Below, piece by piece: positions 1-9,800 of a DNA stretch of 34,407 nucleotides. The position numbers were made by a program, and so were the translations under genes. The stretch is taken from NCBI GenBank assembly GCA_003635195.1, contig PYIY01000077.1:1-34407 (forward strand), in the 5' to 3' direction. Position 1 is the first letter of the stretch; each line of letters starts with the position of its first letter. This DNA comes from Candidatus Poribacteria bacterium. Lineage in GTDB: Bacteria > Poribacteria > WGA-4E > WGA-3G. The notes beneath the pieces were generated by a model. That model did no database searches, had not been told where the DNA came from, and saw nothing but the letters and a program-made list of their open reading frames with translations.

Positions 1-336
1 GTTGAATTCGCGAACAAAGCACTCGGCGTGATTGATGTCGCATGGACACACCGTTCCGGTCCGAATATGCTTGAGATTTACGGCACAGAAGGCTCGTTTG
101 CCGCAGGGCACGGCGAAATGCATTTCCAAACCCGCAAACTCTCTGATGAAGAAAAAGCGGAATACATCGCCAACGCACCCGAAGCACCCCCCGAACCGAT
201 GCAACAGTGGATCAATGCCATCCTTCGCGATGAACCGATGACAATTACGATCCAAGATGGGCGGAATCTCACTGAGTTGATGCAAGCGTTCTATATGTCC
301 TCCGAACAAGGGCAGGCGATAGAATTTCCGCTCTGA
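1..336 (+). CDS. Gfo/Idh/MocA-family oxidoreductase, C-terminal fragment (5' end off window)
   Basis: The frame is open from base 1 to the TGA at 334-336, giving about 111 residues with no start, so the gene begins outside the window. The visible part has the usual C-terminal pattern of Gfo/Idh/MocA NAD(P)-dependent dehydrogenases: a beta-sheet stretch ending in LEIYGTEGSF, then a polar segment, then GRNLTELMQAFYMSSEQG, where the helix precedes a short hydrophobic end. Known members oxidise or reduce sugars, inositols and similar polyols. The NAD-binding Rossmann half and the catalytic Lys are not visible, so the substrate cannot be inferred. No partner gene follows; the next 320 bases are non-coding. 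Family confidence is fairly high, specific function unknown. Confidence 0.8.
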   Translation, partial: VEFANKALGVIDVAWTHRSGPNMLEIYGTEGSFAAGHGEMHFQTRKLSDEEKAEYIANAPEAPPEPMQQWINAILRDEPMTITIQDGRNLTELMQAFYMSSEQGQAIEFPL

Positions 337-374
337 TACCAAATTAACGGGATTTATCTTATTTTTGGACGATA

Positions 375-396
375 GGTGCGGTTTCCTAACCGCACC
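375..396. repeat. Perfect 9-bp inverted repeat with 4-nt loop, probable dispersed palindrome
   Basis: The arms GGTGCGGTT and AACCGCACC flank the loop TCCT. A related sequence occurs at 30771-30815, where GGTTCGGT is followed by the same TTCCTA and a distant complementary ACCGAACC. It lies just after the dehydrogenase stop and could act as a weak terminator. The lack of a T-run and the partial second copy favour a mobile palindromic repeat. Confidence 0.55.
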
Positions 397-527
397 ATAA
401 CTGTCAATTTTAGAGCAAATAACCGTTGTAGTCCCAGATCCGGTAGGGTTTTTGCTTGGGTGTTTCTTTACTGTTTCCAACTGCGCCGGGTTTTAGCCAT
501 GAACTTTGTACACGCCAGAAACCCTCT

Positions 528-600
528 TCAGTCCCGTAGGGACGATATCTGTGTAGAAGCGTTAAAACCAAAAGAACCAAGCCCCGTAGGGGCGGCATTT
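528..600. repeat. Pair of short GC-rich palindromes (CCCGTAGGG type) in the 337-658 intergenic gap
   Basis: The 322-base gap between the dehydrogenase and the next gene has no convincing coding region. It carries two related hairpin motifs, GTCCCGTAGGGACGATATCT near 533 and GCCCCGTAGGGGCGGCAT near 582. Each is a short perfect palindrome around GTA with a similar flank. The GCCCCAGCGGGGC elements at 16054 and 16105 have the same architecture. They look like small dispersed intergenic repeats rather than regulatory sites of the neighbouring genes. Confidence 0.5.
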
Positions 601-658
601 GAGGAGACGTTACCCCAAAAGGTGGTTTCCGTGTAAATCCCTAAATTGACCCTATGGT

Positions 659-934
659 ATGAAAGAAAATAAGGACGAAAAGATTACCAGTATATCTAAG
701 GCACGAACTCTGGAGGAGATAGCCGACTACTGGGACACGCATAGCTTGGCTGACCACTGGGATGAAACACATGGAGTCAATTTTGAGGTTCGGATGCAGC
801 TAAAGTGTCGTGTAACACTTACCCCAGAAATCTATGAAAAAATTGAAAAACAAGCACTGGAACAGGGAGTCTTACCGGAAACTTTGGTTAACTTGTGGTT
901 AGCTGAACGCCTCCATGCGATAGAATCATCGTAG
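659..934 (+). CDS. CopG-type antitoxin (PF12441-like), no toxin partner visible
   Basis: A 91-residue acidic protein. Residues 16-45 include LEEIADYWDTHSLADHWDET, the signature of the CopG-like antitoxin family (PF12441). Its C-terminal half, with LTPEIYEKIEKQALEQGV and then a leucine-rich helix, fits a ribbon-helix-helix fold that would bind the promoter DNA and neutralise a toxin. Family members usually sit beside a BrnT- or RelE-like toxin. Here the upstream 320 bases are repeats, and the downstream 160 bases carry no open frame of that size, so the antitoxin looks solitary. The ATG at 659 has no clear Shine-Dalgarno sequence. It may act in trans, be a relic of a lost module, or have become a plain regulator. 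Confidence 0.7.
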   Translation: MKENKDEKITSISKARTLEEIADYWDTHSLADHWDETHGVNFEVRMQLKCRVTLTPEIYEKIEKQALEQGVLPETLVNLWLAERLHAIESS

Positions 935-1095
935 GTGATAATCGCCTGACACAACTATAAGTTATACCATTCTATTTGAGTAGATTGCCTAACGAATGTT
1001 ATTCAGAAGTTCCGAAAAGGGTTTCCTCCAAGAGATATGAATATATGATTTTAGAGTTTACTTTATCTGCCCACTAACCCAAATTGAGGAATACC

Positions 1096-3591
1096 ATGCA
1101 AGACTATCAACCTATTTCTCTTTCAGAATTATGTAATGTTGATGCAGAAATTATTGGTGTTAACACAGTGCCGACCTTAGGACAGCAAACATTTCACGGG
1201 CTTCCCTTCAATATCTCTGAAGGTGAAAAATGTTTTGTGGGATTTGGGGATGGCGTAAATACAGACCCCATTCAAGTGCCTATCAGTGCAAGTCCGAAGC
1301 GAGTGATTTTTGTGCATCGCCTGCTTGAGTCGCGCATTCCTGAAGGTGAACCTATCGGCAGGCTTATTGCCAACTATGTTTTCCATTACACCGATGGTGA
1401 AACCGAGAGTGTACCCATTCGCGAACGCTTTGAGATCGGCAGTGTGCCGCAGGGATGGGGACAACAGACATTCCTTGCGATACCTGACCGGCAGGAAAGT
1501 TTGGCATCGCGGCACGAGGGACCTTGGGGATCCGCGGGTAACCGACAAACAGAGGTGAGCCAAGGGACACCGCGCGACTACTATCTCTGGATATGGAAAA
1601 ATCCGAGAGACGACGCTGAAGTGGCATCCATTGAAATCCAACCACAGGAACGGCGGTTTATTGTTGCCGCAATCACACTCGGTTACCTCGACGAAGACCC
1701 GATACCGCGCCGTCCCCGCCGCGAAGTCAAAATTACGCTGCCGCAATCTGATGATGCCGACAAACCTTTTGATATGGAAGTCAATGTTGACCGTGGCGTT
1801 GCGACCTATCCGTATCCGTTGCCCGAAAATGACCCTGATGCCTTTATTAATGACGATTTCAAGGGGTGGGGTGAATCCCAAAACAACAAAAGCAGTCCCG
1901 CGTATGTTGAAGTATCTGCTACACCCTCTGCAAGTGTTGAAATCACGAACCATGGAGAGACACTTGGCACCGTCAACTGGGGCGAAGTACAAGATAAGGG
2001 AAGTGTTCAACCCAACGAACGCGTCAAGATAGAGGTCATTGATTCTGGTAGGAACTGGGTACATACCACTGTAATTGATGAAGACACAGGCAAACCTGTA
2101 CCGTGTCGTATCCATTTCCGTTCGCCACACGGTGTCCCGTATGCCCCACATGGACACCATGCACACGTCAATTCAAACATGGGCACGTGGCACGTAGATA
2201 TCGGCGGTGATGTCCGACTCGGACAGATTAGCTACGCCTATATTGACGGCACCTGTCAGGGATGGCTGCCTCGCGGAGACGTTATCGTTGATGTTGCCCG
2301 CGGTTTTGAATACACGCCTTTACGAACCACCATCAACATAAAACCGGGACAACGCGAGTTGACATTGCGATTGAAGCGGTGGTGCGATATGAACGCCGAA
2401 CGCTATTTCAGCGGCGATACGCACGTTCACTTCCTGTCTACGCAGGGAGCACATACCGAAGCACAAGGCGAGGACCTCGGCGTTGTTAACCTCCTCCTTT
2501 CGCAGTGGGGACATCTCTTCACGAACACAGAGGAATTTATCGGGAGACCCACGACCTCTGCTGACGGACGGAGCATTGTCTATGCGACGCAGGAGAATCG
2601 CCAACATCTTCTTGGACACCTCACGCTTCTCGGTTTAAAAGAACAGGTTGCGCCGTGGTGTTCCGACGGACCCGGGGAAGCCGAACTCGGTGGGAACATG
2701 GAGGTCACGCTTTCACACTGGGCAGATGCGTGTCACGCACAGGGTGGCACCGTCGTCTTACCGCACATCCCGAACCCGAATTGTGAACCGGCGACGCTCA
2801 TTGCTACTGGACGTGTAGATGCTGTTGAGTATCTCACCAACGCTATGTATGGGCACCTTGAGTACTATCGTTACCTCAACTGCGGCTATAAATTGCCGCT
2901 CGTCGGTGGAACGGATAAGATGAGTAGCGATGTGCCGGTAGGCGTTTATCGGACTTATGTCCACATTCCTGACAACGAGGAATTTAATTACGATAACTGG
3001 TGCAAATACATGAGTGCCGGAAACACGTTCCTCAGCGGCGGTCCCATGATCCGACTCTCCGTTGATGGACACCCCATCGGTAGCACGGTTAACCTTCCGG
3101 GTAACGGTGGCACTGTGGAAGTTGAAGCCTCCGCCGATTCTATCTTCCCAATCCACACGTTACAGATTATTCAGGCCGGACATGTCGTTGCTTCTACTGA
3201 GGACAAAGATGGCACAGGGCATCTGCACCTAAAAGCCAATCTGAAAGTGGACAAACATTCGTGGATTGCGGCGCGATGCGGCGGACCTAACTATGCACAA
3301 GCCGTTCCACATTACGACGGATGGGGCCGCGGTATCATTGCGCATACCTCCCCGGTCTATATCGCGGTCGGCGGCGAGTGGTGGATGTTCGATCCAGAAA
3401 CAGCGAACTATATGTTAACTTTGATTGAAGGCGGGTTGTCCTATATTCAGCAGACAGCACGCCATCATGAACACGGCACTGTAACGCACCACCACGGCGA
3501 GGATGACCATCTGGAATTCCTCTCCCGTCCGTTCCAAGAGGCACGAGAGGCAATCCACCGCCGAATGCACCAATTGGGTATTCCGCATTAG
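1096..3591 (+). CDS. CehA/McbA-family metallohydrolase (PHP-like), 831 aa
   Basis: I chose the ATG at 1096 because GAGGA lies 5 bases upstream; the frame stays open to a TTG at 1084 without a ribosome site. Roughly residues 1-300 are beta-rich and unassigned. About residues 315-430 resemble a carboxypeptidase-regulatory or Ig-like domain (TGKPVPCRIHFRS). The catalytic part starts with GDTHVHF, giving metal-ligand candidates D441, H443 and H445. It continues with a conserved His in VLPHIPNP (H557) and with GGTD ending at D607, the arrangement of PHP-type metal sites. The tail is His-rich (HHEHG, THHHGEDDH). Family members include carbaryl and other ester or amide hydrolases, but many in this lineage are uncharacterised. 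No signal peptide is seen. The gene stands alone, so its substrate cannot be inferred. Confidence 0.75.
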   Translation: MQDYQPISLSELCNVDAEIIGVNTVPTLGQQTFHGLPFNISEGEKCFVGFGDGVNTDPIQVPISASPKRVIFVHRLLESRIPEGEPIGRLIANYVFHYTDGETESVPIRERFEIGSVPQGWGQQTFLAIPDRQESLASRHEGPWGSAGNRQTEVSQGTPRDYYLWIWKNPRDDAEVASIEIQPQERRFIVAAITLGYLDEDPIPRRPRREVKITLPQSDDADKPFDMEVNVDRGVATYPYPLPENDPDAFINDDFKGWGESQNNKSSPAYVEVSATPSASVEITNHGETLGTVNWGEVQDKGSVQPNERVKIEVIDSGRNWVHTTVIDEDTGKPVPCRIHFRSPHGVPYAPHGHHAHVNSNMGTWHVDIGGDVRLGQISYAYIDGTCQGWLPRGDVIVDVARGFEYTPLRTTINIKPGQRELTLRLKRWCDMNAERYFSGDTHVHFLSTQGAHTEAQGEDLGVVNLLLSQWGHLFTNTEEFIGRPTTSADGRSIVYATQENRQHLLGHLTLLGLKEQVAPWCSDGPGEAELGGNMEVTLSHWADACHAQGGTVVLPHIPNPNCEPATLIATGRVDAVEYLTNAMYGHLEYYRYLNCGYKLPLVGGTDKMSSDVPVGVYRTYVHIPDNEEFNYDNWCKYMSAGNTFLSGGPMIRLSVDGHPIGSTVNLPGNGGTVEVEASADSIFPIHTLQIIQAGHVVASTEDKDGTGHLHLKANLKVDKHSWIAARCGGPNYAQAVPHYDGWGRGIIAHTSPVYIAVGGEWWMFDPETANYMLTLIEGGLSYIQQTARHHEHGTVTHHHGEDDHLEFLSRPFQEAREAIHRRMHQLGIPH

Positions 3592-3669
3592 TTATCTGTC
3601 TGCCGCATTTTTCCTGTTTTCTACGAGTTTTGTGTTGGCATTACCTAACAACCTTCAAGATGATACCGT

Positions 3670-3699
3670 TTGCTATCTAAATTCTGTGTATGGTATAAT
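3670..3699 (+). promoter_or_regulatory. Probable sigma-70 promoter of the toxin-antitoxin operon
   Basis: TTGCTA at 3670-3675 and a perfect TATAAT at 3694-3699 are 18 bp apart, and TG at 3691-3692 makes an extended -10 (TGGTATAAT). A start near 3706 would give a leader of about 105 nt before the antitoxin ATG at 3813. The rest of the 3592-3812 gap shows nothing else that I can support. Confidence 0.55.
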
Positions 3700-3812
3700 A
3701 ACTGAGGTTTTGTGGCCCTGTATGCTCAACGTGCAGCAGTGAAAACCACGTTTCGGTGCCATTGATGGATTGCACAAGTGAACGAATTGAGACCTATACG
3801 GAGGAATTTGAC

Positions 3813-4163
3813 ATGGGTGCTCCTACTAAAAAGTTGAAGAAAAAGGAAATTGAATCAAAAGAGCCCCTTGAGGAGCACGCGGCTGCGCGTGGTTTGGAAG
3901 GTGCTTATGATGATGACGAACCCGAGTATACACTCGATATGCTCATCGCAGTAAATCCTGACTATAAAGGCTCTCCCGAGAAGTGTAACGCCACATCACA
4001 CCTCCCCGCGCGTGGTTTAGAAGGTGCTTATGATGATGACGAACCCGAATATACGCTCGATATGCTCGCTGCACTAAACCCTGACTATAAAGGCACTGAT
4101 AAGAAGTGTGCTTCCGAGAAACGCGAGTGTACAATAGAGAGGAAACCTAATGAAGGAGCGTGA
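3813..4163 (+). CDS. Putative antitoxin with two copies of a 29-residue motif
   Basis: A 116-residue acidic protein. The ATG at 3813 is preceded by GGAGG at 3800-3804; the frame is open further up to 3756 but without a ribosome site. After a Lys-rich start (APTKKLKKKE), two nearly identical units of 29 residues appear: ARGLEGAYDDDEPEYTL, then DML, then a short hydrophobic run and NPDYKG. They are encoded at 3885-3971 and 4008-4094, a period of 123 bp. A Lys/Arg/Glu-rich tail follows. I recognise no named domain. The 14-bp overlap with a MazF/PemK-like gene and the antitoxin-first order suggest that it neutralises that toxin. The acidic repeat with aromatic and proline residues would suit binding to a basic toxin surface. 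That role is inferred from context, not from homology. Confidence 0.6.
   Translation: MGAPTKKLKKKEIESKEPLEEHAAARGLEGAYDDDEPEYTLDMLIAVNPDYKGSPEKCNATSHLPARGLEGAYDDDEPEYTLDMLAALNPDYKGTDKKCASEKRECTIERKPNEGA
3885..4094 (+). repeat. Two in-frame tandem copies of an 87-bp coding unit (3885-3971, 4008-4094)
   Basis: The two units differ at only a few bases, mostly third codon positions (TTG/TTA, GAG/GAA, ACA/ACG). The 36 bases between them are unrelated to the unit. The high identity suggests recent duplication or ongoing homogenisation within the antitoxin gene. Confidence 0.85.
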
Positions 4164-4491
4164 TGTAATTGTTGTCTATTTAAAGGATACCGAGGGACAG
4201 CTAAAGTTGAGACCCGCGGTTTGTCTACGACAGTTGCCACACAATTATCACGCCTTTATTGCTTGTGGTCTAACGACGAGATTACAATATTGTGTTGAAG
4301 GTTTCGACGAAATTGTCACACCTCAAGACGATAATCTGGAGCGGCTTAGGGAAACCTCCCTAATTCGACTTGGCTTTCTAAGTCAAATACAGATACATGA
4401 GATCGTAGGACACATCGGCTCTATTTCGGAGGAACGGCACAGACGGCTGTTGAAAAAATTGAGCGATTATCTCGAAGAAATGAGCGAATGA
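4150..4491 (+). CDS. MazF/PemK-like toxin (endoribonuclease fold)
   Basis: A 113-residue protein starting at ATG 4150 behind GAGAGG (4137-4142), overlapping the upstream putative antitoxin by 14 bp. Features of the MazF/PemK family are an N-terminal strand (RDVIVVYLKD), the LRPAVCL segment equivalent to the RPA/RPV motif after the first loop, a central strand with a Thr-rich turn (ACGLTTRLQ), and ETSLIRLGFLSQIQ, matching the S/T-x-I-R-x-x-x-L region. The last helix (EERHRRLLKKLSDYLEE) matches the usual C-terminal helix. Known relatives cleave mRNA at short specific sites. The first residues lack the common GDI/V-W/V motif, so activity is not assured. Overlap implies translational coupling with the antitoxin. 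Confidence 0.65.
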   Translation: MKERDVIVVYLKDTEGQLKLRPAVCLRQLPHNYHAFIACGLTTRLQYCVEGFDEIVTPQDDNLERLRETSLIRLGFLSQIQIHEIVGHIGSISEERHRRLLKKLSDYLEEMSE

Positions 4492-4561
4492 TGGATAGCC
4501 TGGTAGGCTTGGATTATGACCTTTGTTCTTAACCGTGCTGATTGAAACATAGGAGACCAAC

Positions 4562-5536
4562 ATGCCAAAAGAATTAGTAGCTATCGCCCCTCGGCAACCC
4601 GTCTTGAGAGAATATGAAGATGGTCCCGTCCCTGCAGATAGTATCCGCGTCCAAGTCGAATTCGGTGCCCCCAAACGTGGCACCGAACTGACAGCGTATT
4701 ACGGATACAACAGCGCAAATTTTCCGATGGGACTTGGGAATATGTGCGTCGGAAAAATCATTGAAATCGGGGACGAGGTTGAAGGTTTTAAGATTGGGGA
4801 ACGCATCACCAGCCACGGACACCTCAAAGAGACGCACACGTGGCGCGCAGGTAGCGTCCTCAAGATGCCAGACCACATGACGTGGAAAGAGGCGGTCTGC
4901 TATGATCCATTGCACTTCGCCATGTCTGCGATTCGGGATGGAAAAGTCCGCGTTGGTGAGCGGGTCGCTGTCTTTGGACTCGGTGCCATTGGGTTGATGA
5001 CCGTGCAGATGGCGCGGATCGCAGGGGCTGATTTTGTCGCTGCCGTAGACCCGCTTGAAAGACGGCGGAAGGTCGCTGAAAAGACCGGGGCGGAGCTTGT
5101 TATTAATCCCACTGCCTCCAATACTGGCGAAGTGCTCAAAGAAGCGACCGGTGGGATTGGCGTTGATGTGGCCGTAGAAACGAGTGCAGTGTATGAGGCA
5201 CTTGATGATGCGCTTCGCAGTGTCACTTTTGAAGGCACAATCGTCTACGCTGGACGCGCAAAAGCGTGTACAGGCGGGCTTGACCTCGGTGCTGTCGCGC
5301 ATGTCAACATTCCGAACATCATCTTCGCGCGCGCCAACAGCGATCCGAACCGCGATCATCCGCGCTGGGATTTCAGACGTATCGTTGATACCTGCTGGAA
5401 ATGGCTTGAAGAAGGGCGATTTGACTGTGAAGATGTCGTTGATCCGGTGGTGCCGTTTGAAGATTCAGTCGAGGCTTACATAGAGATGGACAATCACCCT
5501 GAGCGAAGCGTCAAATTAGGTATCTCCTTTGGTTGA
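4562..5536 (+). CDS. Medium-chain dehydrogenase/reductase (alcohol dehydrogenase-like), zinc-site residues absent
   Basis: A 324-residue MDR protein with the start supported by AGGAG seven bases upstream. The N-terminal GroES-like half runs to about residue 120. The cofactor half contains GLGAIGLMTVQMAR near residue 140, the GxGxxG nucleotide fold, then an acidic residue at the end of the second strand (AAVDPLERRRK), which favours NAD(H). The catalytic-zinc pattern (Cys about 40, GHE about 65) and the four-Cys structural zinc loop are both absent: the corresponding segments read GAPKRGTELTAYYG and LGNMCVGKII. It may work as a zinc-free reductase or a threonine- or sorbitol-dehydrogenase-like relative. 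Its neighbours do not form a pathway with it, and the substrate is unknown. Confidence 0.8.
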   Translation: MPKELVAIAPRQPVLREYEDGPVPADSIRVQVEFGAPKRGTELTAYYGYNSANFPMGLGNMCVGKIIEIGDEVEGFKIGERITSHGHLKETHTWRAGSVLKMPDHMTWKEAVCYDPLHFAMSAIRDGKVRVGERVAVFGLGAIGLMTVQMARIAGADFVAAVDPLERRRKVAEKTGAELVINPTASNTGEVLKEATGGIGVDVAVETSAVYEALDDALRSVTFEGTIVYAGRAKACTGGLDLGAVAHVNIPNIIFARANSDPNRDHPRWDFRRIVDTCWKWLEEGRFDCEDVVDPVVPFEDSVEAYIEMDNHPERSVKLGISFG

Positions 5537-5579
5537 GGCACCTGTGGTCGCTATACAGAAATACGCCGTTTGTTGGTGG

Positions 5580-6470
5580 CTATTGATATGCAATCAAAAA
5601 AATGCCGAGGACCATCACAACAGCCGCGATCAGTCGGCGTTTTGTATAGGTTTCTTTTAAGGCATATCCACCGAGCAAAACAACAAAGATGACAGAACAC
5701 TGCCGAACCGCTGTTACGTAGCTCACCTTTTCTGTCATCAAAACGTAGAGGATGAGCGAATAGGAGGCTAACGAGAGGACAACGACAACAAGAGCGCGCT
5801 TCCATTCTGCTCGTCCAATCTCTACAATCTGCTGGTGTGGAAACCGGGCGAGGCAGGACAATCCATAGAGGACCTGTGAGATACTGTTCTCCATTAAATA
5901 GTAGGTCACGGCGCGCCACAAGGGAGCACCTGTCGAGTGGCGATGAAATTCAGACATCCCTTGCTTGTCTATCAGTGAGTATCCAATAACACTCCCAAGG
6001 GTTGCAAAAGCCCAAAGGGCATCGGGTTCACGAAGGAAGCGAAGGAACGCCTTGAACTGGATACGTGCTTCTCGCTGTTGGTAGAGGACTATAGATGCCA
6101 TTACGCATAAGATACCTACCAAGCCTTGCGCGGAAATTCGTTCGTTTAGAAAAAGAAAGGCAAACAGTGGCAAGAACGCTGGTGCAGCGCGCGCAATCGG
6201 ATAAACAAACGAAATCTCGCCAACCGTATAGGCGTGTGTCAAAAACAGGCGGTAGAACAGATGAACCAGTGCGGAGGCGATAATATAGAACCATACCGGT
6301 CTCGGAATTACCGGAGGCTTGATACCAAAGGCAATAAACGCTATTGCTATGGTGTAAAATCCACACCAAAAAAAGAGGATACGTGTATCTCTGCTGGATT
6401 TGCTGTAGAAATTCCATAACGCATGGCAAAATGCTGACAGCAGTATTAAGGCGATTGAAGTCGGGTGCAT
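5580..6470 (-). CDS. EamA/DMT-superfamily transporter, about ten membrane segments
   Basis: A 296-residue, strongly hydrophobic protein on the minus strand, starting MHPTSIALILLSAFCHALWN and ending in a hydrophobic helix (AVVMVLGIFLIAYQ). The length and two similar halves of about five membrane helices each fit the EamA-type drug/metabolite transporters. The typical ALWN near the N terminus, the SFVYPIARAAPAFLPL helix and the NERISAQGLVGI loop support this. In the second half, AVRQCSVIFVVLLGGYALKE and the following TKRRLIAAV match the usual closing motif. It is probably an inner-membrane exporter of a small metabolite; substrates in this family cannot be predicted. It converges with the dehydrogenase on the plus strand, with 43 bases between. 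No clear ribosome site precedes the ATG. Confidence 0.8.
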   Translation of the reverse strand: MHPTSIALILLSAFCHALWNFYSKSSRDTRILFFWCGFYTIAIAFIAFGIKPPVIPRPVWFYIIASALVHLFYRLFLTHAYTVGEISFVYPIARAAPAFLPLFAFLFLNERISAQGLVGILCVMASIVLYQQREARIQFKAFLRFLREPDALWAFATLGSVIGYSLIDKQGMSEFHRHSTGAPLWRAVTYYLMENSISQVLYGLSCLARFPHQQIVEIGRAEWKRALVVVVLSLASYSLILYVLMTEKVSYVTAVRQCSVIFVVLLGGYALKETYTKRRLIAAVVMVLGIFLIAYQ

Positions 6471-6567
6471 AAAAATGTTCTGTTCATAGTGTTATCGGGC
6501 GGTGTATGTCTACATCAGTAGATGGAGGTGATTTGGTGTTCATCCATTCTTCAAATATAGATAGAAA

Positions 6568-6596
6568 TCGTCAATATCACAAAAAAGTGCTATAAT
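6568..6596 (+). promoter_or_regulatory. Probable promoter in the 6471-6862 intergenic region
   Basis: TCGTCA at 6568-6573 (4 of 6 to the -35 consensus), a 17-bp spacer and TATAAT at 6591-6596 with a TG extension at 6588-6589. A second perfect TATAAT lies at 6800-6805, closer to the lipoprotein gene, but has no good -35. The 392-base gap is AT-rich and shows no credible gene or RNA besides these two candidates. Confidence 0.45.
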
Positions 6597-6862
6597 ATCC
6601 ATAACGAACGTCTTGAGTATCGGGCTGCTTACCTCATTATACCATAGGAGTTCTCCTTCAGACATTTCTTTATACCTTCTGCATAAGAAATACCCATCAA
6701 TTTTCTATAACAGTGCCTATTTTTCGTCAAATTCTGAAAAGAAAGAGATCTACGCTAAATTTTTTCAGTTTCATTCTTATAATTAAGAGCACAAGTGGAT
6801 ATAATATTACTTCTTCGCGTCGGGCAGGTACAATTCGTTCTACCAATATCATGGAGAAAGAA

Positions 6863-9800
6863 ATGAAAGCGTTAATTTCGATCCTCGGTTTGATTCTCGT
6901 GATGGCATCCTGTGGTCCCACTGATTCACCCTCCGAGAAAGTAGCCCGTAAAGTCACTATTGACGTTGCTTCAGAAATCGGTCATGATTTTGGTGAAGGT
7001 GGTCTCTATGCCCACAAAACGGATGATTTTTTGACATTACGCTCTTTAAGTTTTAGTGCTTCAAATAGATTCCCGGAGCGTGTACGCGTTTTGTTTACAA
7101 ATGTTGCCGCCGAGTACGAAGGTAAGATGTTTCGATATCCTCTTGCTGTCGGAAAGACCTGGGAAGATAATTGGAACTCAACGGATAAAACCACACTTGA
7201 AGGTTATGAAAAAGTAGAAATTGCGCTTGGGACTTTTCCCACCTGTCTCAAGCACAAAACGATCCTCACGGATGCGCACATCGGCAGTGAATTGGAAAAA
7301 GCACTTGTTAACGGGACGCGCTATATGTGGTTTGCCAAAAGTGTCGGGTTGGTGAAGGTTCGGTATGAACATTCCAACGGCATCGTCACTGAAGCCGAAT
7401 TAGTTGACTACAAAATATCGGGTGAAAGTGAAGCGTACTTCCCTTTGAATGTTGGTTCAACATGGACCTATAAATGGAAAAACAATTATTACAACGAAGT
7501 TTTCATTGAAACAGCGCGCATTGACATCAACCGTAACACCAGAGAAAAATTTAAAGGAGACCTCCAACTTGCTGTTAAAGTTGCGAGTGAGAGCGGTGAA
7601 GCGTTGGGCGAAAGGAATTTCTATATCGCAAAAACCGACGCGTTTTTAGGAGTAAGGCAGGTGAGTTCAAGATCCAGCATTAAGTCCACTAAACCCTTAC
7701 TATATCCTACAAGCATCTTTTCAGATAATATCAGTGCCTCCTGGCCCGAACTGTTCCGATTCCCGTTGACTGTAGGAAAAACGTGGACGGAAGAAGGTTG
7801 GTCAAATTCATACCTACAGACGACTATAGAGGATTACGAATCCGTTGAGTGTACTGCTGGGGTCTTCCAACGCTGCCTCAAGCATAAAACCGTTTTCACA
7901 GGTGCTGAGGCTGACACTGAATTGGAAAGCGCACTGATTAATGGGACCCGCTATCTCTGGTTCGCAAATGGGGTCGGACTTGTGAAGATGCGATACGAAC
8001 ATTCCAACGGCGTTATCACTGAGGCTGAATTAATAGAATATAACGTGCCGGAGAAAAGCAGAGACTATTTCCCACTAAATGTTGATACGGCGTGGACTTA
8101 TAGGTGGTATAACGATTACCAACCCCAACCCATTATTGAAAAACTGCACGTCAGGGACCCTAAAATTCTACCCGAAACACCGATTAAAAAGGCATCCTAC
8201 GTCGTAACTATTGATGATCCCTATGATCAAGGCGAAATGCGGGTTGATTATAAATTAACCCCTGAAGATCCAAATCTTGAGGAATCCCCTAAGGATCCAA
8301 ATCTTAAGGAATTGCAGTTACGCCTAAACGGCGATAGTGATTATATTGTGCAGTATAATCACTATACCCCCAAGAACGGTGAATCTAAACCAATAGATAA
8401 TCCTTTCTCACGGAGTGTAAGGGTAGAAGAACCTCGGCCTGTAGGTTTCCCGTTTTTTCAGGATTACCCGTATCCTGTTTGGAAGATTAAGTTTTTTAAA
8501 AATCGGAACAAAACACCTATTACTTTAAACTACGAGATATCGCGGAAATATGCTGAGGATTACAAGGCTTTCCAAGCGAAACGATACGGATATGGAACGT
8601 TTTCGCCAACGCGTCCCTATTTCGGGGATGGGACCATGCTTTGGGCGAGTGGGGAACTGTTCATCGTCGGTGGAAAAACCGACAATATTGAGGTGGAGTT
8701 CAAACTTCCTGAAGGATGGCGGGTATTAACGCCTTGGAAACGTATCGGGTTCACAGGACACCGGTTCTCTGTTGAAAACCAGGAGGAATTAACAGCAAAT
8801 TATCTTCTTTTTGGAGAACATGTTGAAGTCGTCGCAAAATCTGGGAAAACAGAGGTTGTGATCGGTATGGGAGCTAGCCTGAAAGCATCAAAGGATGAGA
8901 TGAAACGCACCGTTGAAAAATTTCTACGCGCGTATTCAAAACTCTTTAAGGAGGGACCGAATAATCGTGTGGTGTTTATCATAAATCCTTCTGAGACAGA
9001 TGACCTGGGGGGTGAGGGGCAAGGGAGAGGGCGAACTGTTAATATCCTGATGAATAGTACTTTGAATGAAGCAAGCGGACATCTATGGGCACCCTTTCTT
9101 GCACATGAAGTATTCCACATCTGGAACGGCCTTACTGCGCTCACTCCTTTTACATCAAAAGAGAGATGGTTTCTTGAAGGTGTGACGGATTACTATTCCG
9201 ACATTACGGCGAAGCAGATTGGCTATCTATCTGAAAGCGAATATTTGGAACGCCTTGAAAGTGCTTGCGAAAAGTATCTGTCCGTATCTCATGAGTTTGC
9301 GATAGGTGACGATTTCAGGGACAGTCGTTTGCTCTATGATGGAGGGAGCCTTGTCGCAGCATCATTAGACTTACAGATACGGCATCTTACGAAAAATAGG
9401 AAAAATTTTAATCACGTCGTGCAGCAAATGTATCGAAAGTTTCCTGACAATTCTATAGAATATACGCAGCGCGATATTATTAGAACTGTCAATAAAGTCG
9501 CCGGTAAAGATTTTGAACCGTTCTTCCAAACCTATGTTACTGGAAAAGAGCGGCTGCCGCTGTCAGAATATTTTGATAAAGCCGGTCTCAATGTTCAGGT
9601 AACTTCCGAGGAATTGCCTACTTCCGATTATGTCAAAGAAGTGCTTAAGGCGAGTTTAGGACGTGATACGAGGGTTGAAGTCTTCAGTATCAACGGTTCA
9701 CGGATTGGCAGCCTTAAAGAACTCCGGAAAATTGCCAAACACTGGAAATCTGAGGAAGCGGTAACGCTGAGTTTTGAAGAAAATGGGAAACCAGTTACAG

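Noticed and set aside
1177..2166. 329-codon minus-strand frame inside the metallohydrolase gene
   Set aside because: It has no ribosome site, no recognisable domain and unlikely residue use. It is a shadow of the plus-strand CDS.
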